Shown: positions 1 through 5,883, counted from the stretch's first letter. The stretch: 8,569 bases of DNA from Planctomycetota bacterium (GCA_002691835.1 NZJA01000069.1:1-8569), one strand, 5' to 3'. Program-made: numbers and translations. The notes: generated from the sequence alone by a model not told the origin.

Positions 1-147
1 CTCTAAATCTCTTGTTCTTGATTCTGGTGTATTAATACCAACTAATCTTATTCTAATGAACTTCCAGGTATCGAATCCTAAATCTACCGTAGCATCAACA
101 GTATCACCGTCAACTACTCTATCTAATTTTGCGTTGTAAATATACAT
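1..147 (-). CDS. Staphylococcal-nuclease-like (thermonuclease/SNase) protein, partial
   Basis: This gene runs off the left edge; only its first 49 residues are visible. They carry the N-terminal signature of the SNase fold: VVDGDT at residues 11-16, a strand rich in Asp/Phe/Trp, then IRLVGINTPESRTRDLE at about 33-49. In staphylococcal nuclease the DGDT Asp, the Arg of the RL strand and the (D/N)TPE segment build the Ca2+ and phosphate site. Here Asp13 or Asp15, Arg34 and Glu42 are candidates, and the usual second Asp is Asn39, a substitution I recall from phage and plasmid homologues. The family cuts DNA or RNA phosphodiester bonds. No signal peptide is visible, so the protein is probably cytoplasmic, with a possible role in host DNA breakdown or phage DNA metabolism. 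It follows bS21 after a 24-nt gap and starts in the recurrent AATAGATTATG context. The missing C terminus prevents checking the later catalytic Arg. Confidence 0.82.
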   Translation of the reverse strand, partial: MYIYNAKLDRVVDGDTVDATVDLGFDTWKFIRIRLVGINTPESRTRDLE

Positions 148-171
148 AATCTATTTTGATTATACATATTG

Positions 172-366
172 TTACTCCATCTCCTGATCCCTAAGTTTTT
201 GAATATAAACAGCTTTTTGCTTTTGTTTACGTTTAATTTCACTAGGTTTTACAAATTCTTTACGTTTCCTAATTTCCTTAAGCGTACCTACATCCCTAAA
301 CTTTCTTTTTAGTTTTTTTAGAGCTTGCTCTATTTTTTGTCCTTTTTTAACTTTAACTATTAACAT
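172..366 (-). CDS. rpsU: Ribosomal protein bS21, phage-encoded, Bacteroidetes type
   Basis: The 64-residue product matches bS21 over its full length. It begins MLIVKVKKGQ, continues with EQALKKLKRKFRDVGTLKEIRKRKEFVKPS (about residues 13-42, described here by its main blocks EQALKKLKRKF, GTLKEIRKR and FVKPS), and ends in a basic helix around KQKAVYIQKL. The length and the FxKPS followed by KAxYIQK pattern fit the Bacteroidetes form better than the longer proteobacterial one. bS21 binds the small-subunit platform beside the 3' end of 16S rRNA. In Bacteroidetes it helps hide the anti-Shine-Dalgarno sequence. A phage copy could replace host bS21 and favour phage messages. The start overlaps the upstream gene by 14 nt, which suggests translational coupling. 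Phage-borne bS21 genes are known from several phage groups, so the gene itself is not new. The identification is secure; the effect on translation is inference. Confidence 0.93.
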   Translation of the reverse strand: MLIVKVKKGQKIEQALKKLKRKFRDVGTLKEIRKRKEFVKPSEIKRKQKQKAVYIQKLRDQEME

Positions 367-553
367 CTAATTTATTTAAGTCGCCTTCTATTTTAGCCTT
401 TATTGCTTCCAATTTAGCATATTCCTCAACAACATTTTCTTGTTTTGGATTTGCAGGATGGAATCTCCAATAATCTTCCATTATTGTTGATACTGCTACT
501 AAATCGTTAATTGCTTCAATTTTAGGATCTGGTTTTTGTGTATTTTCACTCAT
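353..553 (-). CDS. Hypothetical 66-aa acidic protein
   Basis: I do not recognise a family. The 66-residue product begins MSENTQKPDPKIEAINDL and is mostly helical in character. It has a Trp/Phe/His/Pro cluster (YWRFHPANP) near residues 28-36, followed by a charged helix with spaced Glu, Lys and Leu (EEYAKLEAIKAKIEGDL). No signal peptide, membrane segment or metal motif is present. Its ATG lies in the context AATAGATTATG, the same 11 bases that precede the SNase gene. Its last 14 nt overlap the start of bS21, and the T5orf172-like gene ends 7 nt upstream of its start, so it belongs to the same transcript. The coupling to bS21 hints that the two proteins are made together, but nothing in the sequence shows a shared function. 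Confidence 0.72.
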   Translation of the reverse strand: MSENTQKPDPKIEAINDLVAVSTIMEDYWRFHPANPKQENVVEEYAKLEAIKAKIEGDLNKLDVNS

Positions 554-560
554 AATCTAT

Positions 561-1031
561 TTATTTAAAATTTTTACCTATTAATTCAATTGTTTCTATT
601 ACCTCATCTAAACCAATTTGGAAAAATTCCCTTTGGTTATTAACGCGATAATTTTTTAATGCATGGTGTACTTCGCCTTCTAATAGTTCGCCGTTATAAC
701 AACGGAAAGCCCATGCTACTTCGTATGGAAGTGGCACACCTGTTGCCGTAGAAATCTGTTTAGCTCGTTCATCTGGTGTCAATTTTGTATATCCTATTTT
801 TAGGAGTCCTGGTAGTGTTTTGTTTTTTAAAACATAAACCCATTGATCACCTTCACCCTTCTTGTTATAAATACCACGTTTCTTAGTAGTATAATAAGTT
901 ACTGTTTCCCAACCATCTCCCATTTCTGAGGGAGTTAGTGTGAAATATGAAGCATATTCAACTTCTGTATTACCATAGTTTTCTTTTAATGGTATAAATT
1001 CCTGTGCTTGTTCTACTGTTATTCTTTCCAT
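561..1031 (-). CDS. T5orf172 / MUG113 (GIY-YIG-like) domain protein
   Basis: The 156-residue product has an N-terminal segment of about 60 residues with no recognised domain. From about residue 64 a GIY-YIG-like fold follows. WVYVLKNKTLPGLLKIGYT supplies the VYV and KIGYT strands that stand where GIY and YIG usually are. Then come the helix with Arg (TPDERAKQISTATGVPLPYEV), the strand VAWAFRCYNGELLEGEVHHAL and the terminal REFFQI. This order, with the E.E.HH.L helix, is that of the T5orf172/MUG113 family. Members are frequent in phages and often have no known substrate; some GIY-YIG relatives are endonucleases. The catalytic Arg and Glu candidates are Arg in DERAKQ and Glu in the LLEGEVHH helix. 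The ATG overlaps the lipoprotein stop by one base (TAATG), so it is probably translated by re-initiation. The family call is firm; nuclease activity is uncertain. Confidence 0.82.
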   Translation of the reverse strand: MERITVEQAQEFIPLKENYGNTEVEYASYFTLTPSEMGDGWETVTYYTTKKRGIYNKKGEGDQWVYVLKNKTLPGLLKIGYTKLTPDERAKQISTATGVPLPYEVAWAFRCYNGELLEGEVHHALKNYRVNNQREFFQIGLDEVIETIELIGKNFK

Positions 1032-1678
1032 TAGTGTACTATTATTTTAAATTTATTTTCTACTTCAATCCTTTCACCTACATCACTATTAAAAAGTGTT
1101 TTGGTAAAAACCTGTAAAGTATCGCCAATCATTTCATTATCTAAATAAAATTGTTGACGAGGATTATAATTATATTTACTGTATGTACCTAATAATGTTT
1201 CAGCATATGGACATTCCCAACAAAAATTCTTTTGTATTTGATAACCAGCTATATTAAGAGGTGGCATAATTTGGGCTAAATCAGTTAAAGTATAAGTTTG
1301 ATCACCAATTGGTATTAAATTATTATAATCTCCATTACTAAACCAACTTAATACTGAATACGTGGGTACTGTAAATTGAATAGTATCAAAGGCTACCCAA
1401 TAATCTGAATCATATTGTGTTTCTATTAATGGAACCTTATTAATGACATATTCATCTGCTAATTCATCTAATTCACCTCTAATAGTAAAATACTTAGGCC
1501 CATAAAATTCAATATGCCAATAACCATTATCATCCTGATATGCATTAGGTTGAACTTGCTCATCTATATAAAATCGAGCATTACAATCTCCATCCAAACA
1601 AGGGTATGGAGCGATTTCCTCCTTGCTACAACTAGCAAGAAGAAAACCTAATCCAAGTGTAAATAATAATAATCTCAT
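1031..1678 (-). CDS. Outer-surface lipoprotein with Bacteroidetes export signal
   Basis: The 215-residue product starts with a short signal peptide (MRLLLFTLGLGFLLASC). The lipobox is LASC, with Cys17 as the predicted lipidated residue. The next residues, Ser-Lys-Glu-Glu, match the lysine-plus-two-acidic lipoprotein export signal that sends Bacteroidetes lipoproteins to the outside of the outer membrane. The mature part is acidic and aromatic-rich, looks mostly beta, and has Cys27, Cys32 and a CWEC pair near residues 152-155 that could form disulfides or bind metal. No enzymatic motif or named family was recognised. The gene overlaps the DUF932 gene and the T5orf172-like gene by one base each (TAATG junctions), so it is a fixed member of the operon and not a stray host gene. 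A role in blocking phage adsorption is possible because other phages use lipoproteins this way, but this is inference. Confidence 0.85.
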   Translation of the reverse strand: MRLLLFTLGLGFLLASCSKEEIAPYPCLDGDCNARFYIDEQVQPNAYQDDNGYWHIEFYGPKYFTIRGELDELADEYVINKVPLIETQYDSDYWVAFDTIQFTVPTYSVLSWFSNGDYNNLIPIGDQTYTLTDLAQIMPPLNIAGYQIQKNFCWECPYAETLLGTYSKYNYNPRQQFYLDNEMIGDTLQVFTKTLFNSDVGERIEVENKFKIIVH

Positions 1679-2487
1679 TATGCTACTAATTCTAATGCTT
1701 TACTAAACATTTTCTTATTCACGTCCTGATCTTGCTTAAAGTTTTTAATAACTCTAGCTTGACGTAATTTTCCTGATGGTGTTTTGTATTCAAAATTACC
1801 TTCAATAATATTTTCCTGAATTCTATTAAATACTTCCCAAAGCATATTTCCTTCATCTGCTTTACGTTGAACATTTAAAACGTCTTCAATTGCTTGATTA
1901 TCGTAAGTATTTTTAGTACCTTCTACTCTAATATCTAGAAATGATTTAGCAAGATTAAACATTTGCTCTTCTTCTAATTCAACAGCTTTCATTTTATTCA
2001 TTGAATCAACTGTTAAAGGTAATTTCTCAACGATATCCTTAATTAATACCTGTAAATCTTCAAACGTATAACCCATATGACGCATTTTAATATCATCAAA
2101 TTGAGTATCTGAAATAACTAATCCATTTTCACAAACCATTCTAAACAACCCAGCTGTAAATTGGAAACAATTTTTCCCATCATGAGAATTAGTCATTACG
2201 ATTTGTGGAAAAACTGTATCTCCATCTTCACCATTAATAACAACATCATTATTTCTAAAAACAACTAAATGCTTCTGAACACCTTGTGTTTTTTGAGTTC
2301 TAGCTTTTACTTGCTTAACATCAACAACACCCCAACCTAACAATTCCATATCATCAATAACTTTTTCAGTTGGAATATGTGTATACTTTTCAGTAACATC
2401 ACTTGAAGGCTTCATTGTGAAAATACTTGGAGCAATTTCACTCATTACCTTCTTATTCATAAACTCTACTTTTTGTAAATCTAACAT
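1678..2487 (-). CDS. DUF932 (phage/plasmid-like protein family) protein
   Basis: The 269-residue protein has the DUF932 layout. A conserved N-terminal segment (IPTEKVIDDMELLGWGV at about 38-54) is followed by a strand-rich core (KHLVVFRNND), the hallmark VMTNSHDGKNCFQFTAGLFR near residues 97-116, and VCENGLVI directly after. The C-terminal half is helical and charged (EDLQVLIKDIVEKL, ELEEEQMFNLAKSFL), ending in a basic stretch (KTPSGKLRQARVIKNFK). Members are common in phages and plasmids; their biochemical role is not established, although the gene often lies near DNA-metabolism genes. The start at 2487 is preceded by the AAATAAAAGTTATG leader and promoter E1. It is the first gene of an operon that continues through the lipoprotein, T5orf172-like and bS21 genes. 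Family assignment is strong; function is unknown. Confidence 0.85.
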   Translation of the reverse strand: MLDLQKVEFMNKKVMSEIAPSIFTMKPSSDVTEKYTHIPTEKVIDDMELLGWGVVDVKQVKARTQKTQGVQKHLVVFRNNDVVINGEDGDTVFPQIVMTNSHDGKNCFQFTAGLFRMVCENGLVISDTQFDDIKMRHMGYTFEDLQVLIKDIVEKLPLTVDSMNKMKAVELEEEQMFNLAKSFLDIRVEGTKNTYDNQAIEDVLNVQRKADEGNMLWEVFNRIQENIIEGNFEYKTPSGKLRQARVIKNFKQDQDVNKKMFSKALELVA

Positions 2488-2523
2488 AACTTTTATTTAT
2501 TTAATTAATTATTTATTTATACC

Positions 2524-2571
2524 TAAATATACGAAAGGCTGCTTGGGAAGCCAAGCTTCCCATGCATTACT
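2524..2571 (-). promoter_or_regulatory. Promoter element E1 (leftward, for the DUF932 operon)
   Basis: Read on the minus strand, this copy contains AGTAATGC, then TTG (2552-2554), a 20-bp spacer and TATATTTA (2524-2531), followed by an A/T-only leader of about 36 nt to the ATG at 2487. TTG-N20-TAnnTTt is the Bacteroidetes sigma-A arrangement (-33 and -7 boxes). The copy begins just after the upstream stop codon. It contains a perfect inverted repeat around the -33 box (GCTTGG, 4 nt, CCAAGC), and alternatively GGGAAGC-CAA-GCTTCCC, which could act as an operator or as a terminator stem for the preceding gene. Confidence 0.7.
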
Positions 2572-2576
2572 TTCAA

Positions 2577-2867
2577 TTACTTTTTTACCAATAAACTTGG
2601 AGAAACTGTATACTGACCACCTATTCTACCATCACCAACATCACTAGCTTGAACTTTAATATTCTTACTATTAATTTTGATAACTCTAAAATTTTGCTTA
2701 GGATCAATTTTCTTATGATCAATACCTACTATATCACCTACTCTAAATGATACTTTAGCATCATAAGCTAATTCTGATCTTTTAATCGCAACTGCATTTT
2801 TAATTGCTTTAATTTCTGATTGATCTGCATTCTGAATGAATTCTAATACTTCTTTTAAATTTACCAT
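2577..2867 (-). CDS. Small phage protein with helical N terminus and SH3/KOW-like C terminus
   Basis: The 96-residue product begins with a helical module (NLKEVLEFIQNADQSEIKAIKNAV, about residues 3-26) followed by a basic linker (KRSEL). The C-terminal half looks like a small beta barrel: VSFRVGDIVGIDHK, then FRVIKINSKNIKVQASD, then the end strand GGQYTVSPSLLVKK. The VGDxV opening and the V.KIN.KNI.V hairpin resemble KOW/SH3-like barrels of small phage proteins that accompany replication or nucleic-acid handling, but I cannot name the family with certainty. No catalytic residues or membrane segments are visible. The gene stands alone between promoter copies E2 (upstream) and E1 (downstream) and starts in the AAATAAAGGTTATG leader it shares exactly with the 57-aa gene. 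The open reading frame is reliable; the fold is tentative. Confidence 0.75.
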   Translation of the reverse strand: MVNLKEVLEFIQNADQSEIKAIKNAVAIKRSELAYDAKVSFRVGDIVGIDHKKIDPKQNFRVIKINSKNIKVQASDVGDGRIGGQYTVSPSLLVKK

Positions 2868-2904
2868 AACCTTTATTTATTTTAATTAATTTATTAATAT
2901 ACCC

Positions 2905-2952
2905 TAAATATACGAAGGCTATCTCGGGTAGCCAAGCCTCCTGTGCATTACT
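2905..2952 (-). promoter_or_regulatory. Promoter element E2 (leftward, for the 96-aa gene)
   Basis: This is a second copy of the element. On the minus strand it shows AGTAATGC, GGAGGCTTGGCTACCCG, a 20-bp spacer after the TTG (2933-2935), then CCTTCGTATATTTA (-7 box at 2905-2912). The leader to the ATG at 2867 is A/T-rich (TTAATTAAAATAAATAAAGGTTATG in pieces) and strongly resembles the E1 leader. Identity with E3 covers most of about 45 bp, which points to recent duplication or strong selection. Confidence 0.72.
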
Positions 2953-2961
2953 CTTATATTA

Positions 2962-3135
2962 TTATGCTGACATTAACGATACTGCGTCTTTACCCCAATG
3001 TTTAATTGCGATATTTCTGTAATGTATGCCCTCGCTAATATCATCTCCACGCCATATGTTTTCATATCCAATGTTAATATCAACTGTTAACACATACTTT
3101 GGAATTGGTTCACTACCTTTAATTATATTACTCAT
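2962..3135 (-). CDS. Hypothetical 57-aa protein
   Basis: This short gene is supported by its position and signals more than by homology. It begins MSNIIKGSEPIPKYVLTVDI, continues through NIGYENIWRGDD and EGIHYRNIAIKHWGK, and ends DAVSLMSA. Composition is normal for a folded small protein, with several aromatics and balanced charge. No motif, signal peptide or membrane segment was recognised. Its ATG sits in the leader AAATAAAGGTTATG, identical to that of the 96-aa gene, and the conserved promoter element E3 lies about 40 nt upstream. Promoter E2 starts within 10 nt after its stop. It is therefore an independently transcribed single-gene unit, like the 96-aa gene beside it. Such singly promoted small genes are typical of early phage functions acting on the host, but that is inference. 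Confidence 0.75.
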   Translation of the reverse strand: MSNIIKGSEPIPKYVLTVDINIGYENIWRGDDISEGIHYRNIAIKHWGKDAVSLMSA

Positions 3136-3151
3136 AACCTTTATTTAGTAT

Positions 3152-3171
3152 TGTAACTTCATTATTACAAC
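3152..3171 (-). repeat. Leader stem-loop of the 57-aa gene
   Basis: The leader between promoter E3 and the ATG contains the perfect inverted repeat TTGTAA, 8 nt, TTACAA. It lies just downstream of the predicted transcription start, 16 nt before the ATG. The other two units have single-stranded A/T leaders here instead, so this hairpin is specific to the 57-aa gene and might stabilise its message or tune its translation. Confidence 0.4.
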
Positions 3172-3175
3172 ATGG

Positions 3176-3223
3176 TAAATATACGAAGGATATCCCGGGT
3201 AGCCAAGCCTCCGGCGCATTACT
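3176..3223 (-). promoter_or_regulatory. Promoter element E3 (leftward, for the 57-aa gene)
   Basis: This third copy reads on the minus strand AGTAATGC, GGAGGCTTGGCTACCC, GGGATATCCTTCG, TATATTTA. The TTG lies at 3204-3206 and the -7 box at 3176-3183, again 20 bp apart. It starts 11 nt after the stop codon of the 3235-3669 gene. The spacer holds the overlapping palindromes CCCGGG and GGATATCC, which E1 and E2 lack in exact form. Confidence 0.72.
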
Positions 3224-3234
3224 TTAAGAAGCTT

Positions 3235-3669
3235 TTAATCTGATATAGTTATTAAAAAATCTAATTCACCAACTACTCTTACAAAACTTTCACTTAATGC
3301 AACGTTTACATCAGGTGTAAATACAATTGATGGGTTTTGAAGATTATCATCATCAAACGCTCCATTTACTGACCATTTATAGTCGTCATTTTGTAAACTA
3401 GCGGTAACGAATTTTTGATTTATATTTGAGAATGCAAAACTACCAGATGCATTTTTAGGTTGACCAGCATAAGATCCTGAGTAGTTATATGGCGTTTCGT
3501 AAGTCAGATATAAACTAGATGGATTATCCCAATATGATTGCCAAGAAACATTAGATCCTATTGTAAATGTATATGCTGTACCCTTAGTTAAAGCGGGTAG
3601 AGGCATTGCTTTTTGAGCTCCATTACTATCTAATGACCCAGAAAATGATTTTTGATATACTATCGCCAT
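3235..3669 (-). CDS. Hypothetical beta-rich protein, possibly structural
   Basis: The 144-residue protein is not recognised. It starts MAIVYQKSFSGSLDSNG and is rich in Ser, Asn, Gly, Tyr and Phe with alternating hydrophobic residues (YTFTIGSNVSW, LYLTYETPYNYSGSY, GSFAFSNINQKFVTASL, FVRVVGELDFLITISD). This is the look of an all-beta domain such as those in virion decoration, fibre or lectin-like proteins. No signal peptide or catalytic motif is present. It follows the GT25 gene after a 22-nt gap and is probably the last gene of the surface-modification operon, since promoter E3 lies immediately after its stop. A virion or glycan-binding role would suit that neighbourhood but is only a guess. 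The 16-base sequence TAATATTTATAATAAA lies before its ATG and recurs before the sulfotransferase-like gene. Confidence 0.7.
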   Translation of the reverse strand: MAIVYQKSFSGSLDSNGAQKAMPLPALTKGTAYTFTIGSNVSWQSYWDNPSSLYLTYETPYNYSGSYAGQPKNASGSFAFSNINQKFVTASLQNDDYKWSVNGAFDDDNLQNPSIVFTPDVNVALSESFVRVVGELDFLITISD

Positions 3670-3678
3670 GATTTATAT

Positions 3679-3694
3679 TTTATTATAAATATTA
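3679..3694 (-). repeat. 16-bp repeat, copy 1 (TAATATTTATAATAAA)
   Basis: Identical to 5257-5272 and in the same position: the first three bases are the stop codon of the upstream gene and the rest lies in the short gap before the next ATG. It may be a late-type promoter core, since it contains TATTTATAAT, or a message-processing site. It lacks the TTG-N20 box of the E elements. Confidence 0.45.
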
Positions 3695-4492
3695 GAAGAA
3701 AAATTCCCAACCATCAAGTACTTTAGTTTGAAAACCTCTACTGGATTTTTGGTAACTTTTAGGTTTCATAAATTTAGATGTTTTAACACTTGAATCCCAC
3801 CCATCTGGATTATCAGCATCTTCTAAGGTATAATGCATAAATTCTTTCTCAACCATAACATTATCTAAATAGTGGTGGATATGTTTTTGAATAAAGATAG
3901 ATTTACCTACAGTAATATGAAGAAATGGAGAAAACTCAAGTCTAAGATCAGCGGCAAATTTAACTTTTTCAGTATTATTATAAAACCATTGAGCACTCTT
4001 TCTATTTAAAACATAGGCATGTCCAGCATATTGACCAGGGTGATGTCTAGATGCATTAAAAAAATGTTTACTTATTTTATCATTTTTATATATGGATTCT
4101 ACATATTTTCCATACCAACAAACACCCCATTCTAGCATGTTTAACTCGTTTCTTACTTCATTAAAATCATATTCATATACACGATTAGTAAATTCAACAT
4201 CATCCTCTAAAAATAACGCTGTTTCCGCACCTGAATCTAAAAATTGTTTGTAAGCTTTACGATGTGACATCGCACAACATAAAATAGCTAAAGTACATCG
4301 ACCTGCTGGGTCCCAAAATACCTCATTCATATTCTTAAAAAACTCTGGGTTGTTACGATAGTCTTGATTATCAAACCCTTCTATAAATTCAAAATCAAAT
4401 CCCCATTGATCTGCTTGCCTTTGAATGTTATCTCTTCGTAACTTGTGTCTTTTAAGATTTATTACATAAACTTTATCTACTCCTAAATCCAT
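3692..4492 (-). CDS. Glycosyltransferase family 25 (LPS-type) protein
   Basis: The 266-residue protein has the GT25 signature order. VYVINLKRHKLRRDNI at residues 8-23 is the nucleotide-sugar-binding strand and basic helix. CTLAILCCAMSHRKAY (about 66-81) replaces the usual GC..SH motif. ALFLEDDVEF (92-101) holds the EDD metal and sugar-nucleotide motif (Glu96, Asp97, Asp98). A later HPGQYAGHAYVLNRKSA segment matches the GxxAYxl region. GT25 enzymes move galactose or related sugars onto lipopolysaccharide or protein hydroxyls. There is no membrane segment, so it is cytoplasmic. In a phage it may decorate virion proteins or remodel host surface glycans; the acceptor cannot be read from sequence. 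It follows the sulfotransferase-like gene by 12 nt and starts in TGTTATGG, so it is probably co-transcribed with it and the methyltransferase. Family assignment is strong. Confidence 0.88.
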   Translation of the reverse strand: MDLGVDKVYVINLKRHKLRRDNIQRQADQWGFDFEFIEGFDNQDYRNNPEFFKNMNEVFWDPAGRCTLAILCCAMSHRKAYKQFLDSGAETALFLEDDVEFTNRVYEYDFNEVRNELNMLEWGVCWYGKYVESIYKNDKISKHFFNASRHHPGQYAGHAYVLNRKSAQWFYNNTEKVKFAADLRLEFSPFLHITVGKSIFIQKHIHHYLDNVMVEKEFMHYTLEDADNPDGWDSSVKTSKFMKPKSYQKSSRGFQTKVLDGWEFFF

Positions 4493-4504
4493 AACATTTT
4501 TATA

Positions 4505-5248
4505 TTACCACCTACTTCTTTCTTTCCACGATGCATTAATTACATTATGCCATAATCCTGTATGTATAACATCATTATTACCATCTACGTCAAATTTATT
4601 GATAGGTAAACCTAAATAATTACCTAAATCTACAAAATAATCCCCACCAACTTCTTTATCCCAATATCCATAAAGTTCACTTGTTGGGATAGATTTTAAA
4701 TTAGGATTATTTATAGTAAAGTTAGTTAAATAATTATGGGCATGGTAATGTTTATTGTATATATCTACATCATACATTTCATCCTCATATTCATGTACAT
4801 CATGCATTAAATTAAATCTCTTCCACCAATAATTATTATTATCATGTTGAGCTAAAGCAGCACAATGTTTTTTCCAATTCCAATCTACATCTGAAGTTCT
4901 AATTATTAAAACTTTATCAAATTTGGGCATAAAATCAGCTAAAAAAGCATCCTCAGTAATACCACCAGGTAATGTATGCCATGTAACATTATGAACACAT
5001 ATAGTATTATCATCAATTTCATCAGGATAATTATACCCAAAATCATTTAATGCTGGTGTACTTCCTCTAGGTATATCATAAGTAGTATATACAACTCCCA
5101 TATCTTCTCCTAAAGAAGGTACAGTTTGTGTTAGTGGAACTAAATGATCCATTGGATCCATAATATGCTTATACCCAAAATCAGTACATAATGATGTAGC
5201 AAAATTATTAGCTCCGTTATACGGTTGAGTTAAAATCAGTATCTTCAT
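4505..5248 (-). CDS. Divergent sulfotransferase-like protein
   Basis: The 247-residue protein begins MKILILTQPYNGANNFATSL. This matches the position and shape of the sulfotransferase PAPS-binding loop (usually PRSGT[TS]), but the expected Lys/Arg and Thr are replaced by Tyr, Asn and Ala. A strand KVLIIRTSDVDWNWKKH (about residues 112-128) resembles the 3'-phosphate-binding segment, and YFVDLGNYLGLPI (about 205-217) resembles the C-terminal LGLP motif of the family. The middle is rich in His, Asp, Asn and Tyr. If the fold is right, the loop changes suggest an altered donor or loss of activity. Neighbours are a methyltransferase (22 nt upstream) and a GT25 enzyme (12 nt downstream), which suits modification of a glycan or small metabolite. 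The gene is real; the family call rests on weak motifs, and a nucleotide-dependent enzyme of another kind is possible. Confidence 0.62.
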   Translation of the reverse strand: MKILILTQPYNGANNFATSLCTDFGYKHIMDPMDHLVPLTQTVPSLGEDMGVVYTTYDIPRGSTPALNDFGYNYPDEIDDNTICVHNVTWHTLPGGITEDAFLADFMPKFDKVLIIRTSDVDWNWKKHCAALAQHDNNNYWWKRFNLMHDVHEYEDEMYDVDIYNKHYHAHNYLTNFTINNPNLKSIPTSELYGYWDKEVGGDYFVDLGNYLGLPINKFDVDGNNDVIHTGLWHNVINASWKERSRW

Positions 5249-5256
5249 AAAAAATG

Positions 5257-5272
5257 TTTATTATAAATATTA
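5257..5272 (-). repeat. 16-bp repeat, copy 2 (TAATATTTATAATAAA)
   Basis: Exact copy of 3679-3694. It begins with the methyltransferase stop codon and ends 8 nt before the sulfotransferase-like ATG. The surrounding bases differ between copies, so only these 16 bases are conserved. Confidence 0.45.
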
Positions 5273-5848
5273 ACCTTTCACTTCAGCTAACCAGCTACTA
5301 TCCATAAAAGGCAAAACATTATCAAAACTTTCATTAACTGCCTTTAAAACACCAGGCCATTCATCTTGATAATCATGTCCTCCTATTAATTTTTTAGTCT
5401 TAGGCAACCAATCTATAATATCTTGTTTAACACTGTCATAAGAATGAGCAGCATCAATATAAATAAAATCAAAATATCTATCTTCAAATTTATCTACCAT
5501 ATTATAGCTATAATCTTGGTGATGATGAATTATATCTTTAAATTGTCTAGTATTAGTCCAATATTCTCTTTTAACATCAGACCAAGTTTCATTAAAAGTT
5601 GTTAAGGCAGGTTCATCTCCTTCCCAAGGGTCTATAGTATGTATTTCATCAAATAAACCTAAGCATGAGAAAATAAAGGCTCCTTCTCCTTTATATGTTC
5701 CTATCTCCAACATTTTAAAATTGTTTCCATTACCTAAAGATGAATGTAATTCAAATCCTAAACCAACAAGTCCTAAAAAATGATTATTACCATTATATCT
5801 CCATTTTTCGGGTATTCTAAATCTAAGTGATTCTTTTGATCTTTCCAT
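5270..5848 (-). CDS. Class I SAM-dependent methyltransferase (Methyltransf_24 type)
   Basis: The 192-residue protein shows the class I Rossmann motifs in order. MLEIGTYKGEGA (46-57) is the SAM-binding glycine loop. EIHTIDPWEGD (68-78) carries the acidic residue at the end of strand 2 that holds the ribose. FDFIYIDAAHSYDSVKQDI (126-144) matches the hallmark of the Methyltransf_24 group, where the Asp-His pair is often linked to metal-dependent O-methylation. LIGGHDY (154-160) follows as the next conserved strand. The group includes sugar, CmcI-like and small-molecule methyltransferases. It is first in the leftward cassette with the sulfotransferase-like and GT25 genes, so sugar or glycan methylation is the most natural guess. 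Promoter E4 lies about 90 nt upstream, leaving an unusually long leader. The length of 192 residues is near the family norm, so the protein is complete. Confidence 0.87.
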   Translation of the reverse strand: MERSKESLRFRIPEKWRYNGNNHFLGLVGLGFELHSSLGNGNNFKMLEIGTYKGEGAFIFSCLGLFDEIHTIDPWEGDEPALTTFNETWSDVKREYWTNTRQFKDIIHHHQDYSYNMVDKFEDRYFDFIYIDAAHSYDSVKQDIIDWLPKTKKLIGGHDYQDEWPGVLKAVNESFDNVLPFMDSSWLAEVKG

Positions 5849-5868
5849 ATATCTTAATTTAAATCTAA

Positions 5869-5883
5869 GGAGCTAAACTCCTC
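5869..5883 (-). repeat. Leader hairpin before the methyltransferase gene
   Basis: The leader of the methyltransferase transcript contains AGGAG-TTTAG-CTCCT, a 5-bp stem with a 5-nt loop, about 20 nt before the ATG. The stem buries the only Shine-Dalgarno-like bases nearby. It may be a regulatory hairpin or chance. Confidence 0.3.

Noticed and set aside
2417..2647. 76-aa plus-strand frame across promoter E1
   Set aside because: It reads antisense through the DUF932 start, the promoter and the 96-aa gene end, so it is explained by those features.
2524..3223. CRISPR array or mobile-element ends for the three similar intergenic elements
   Set aside because: Spacing follows gene lengths, the units hold real genes and no terminal repeats or cas or transposase genes are present; the promoter reading explains them better.
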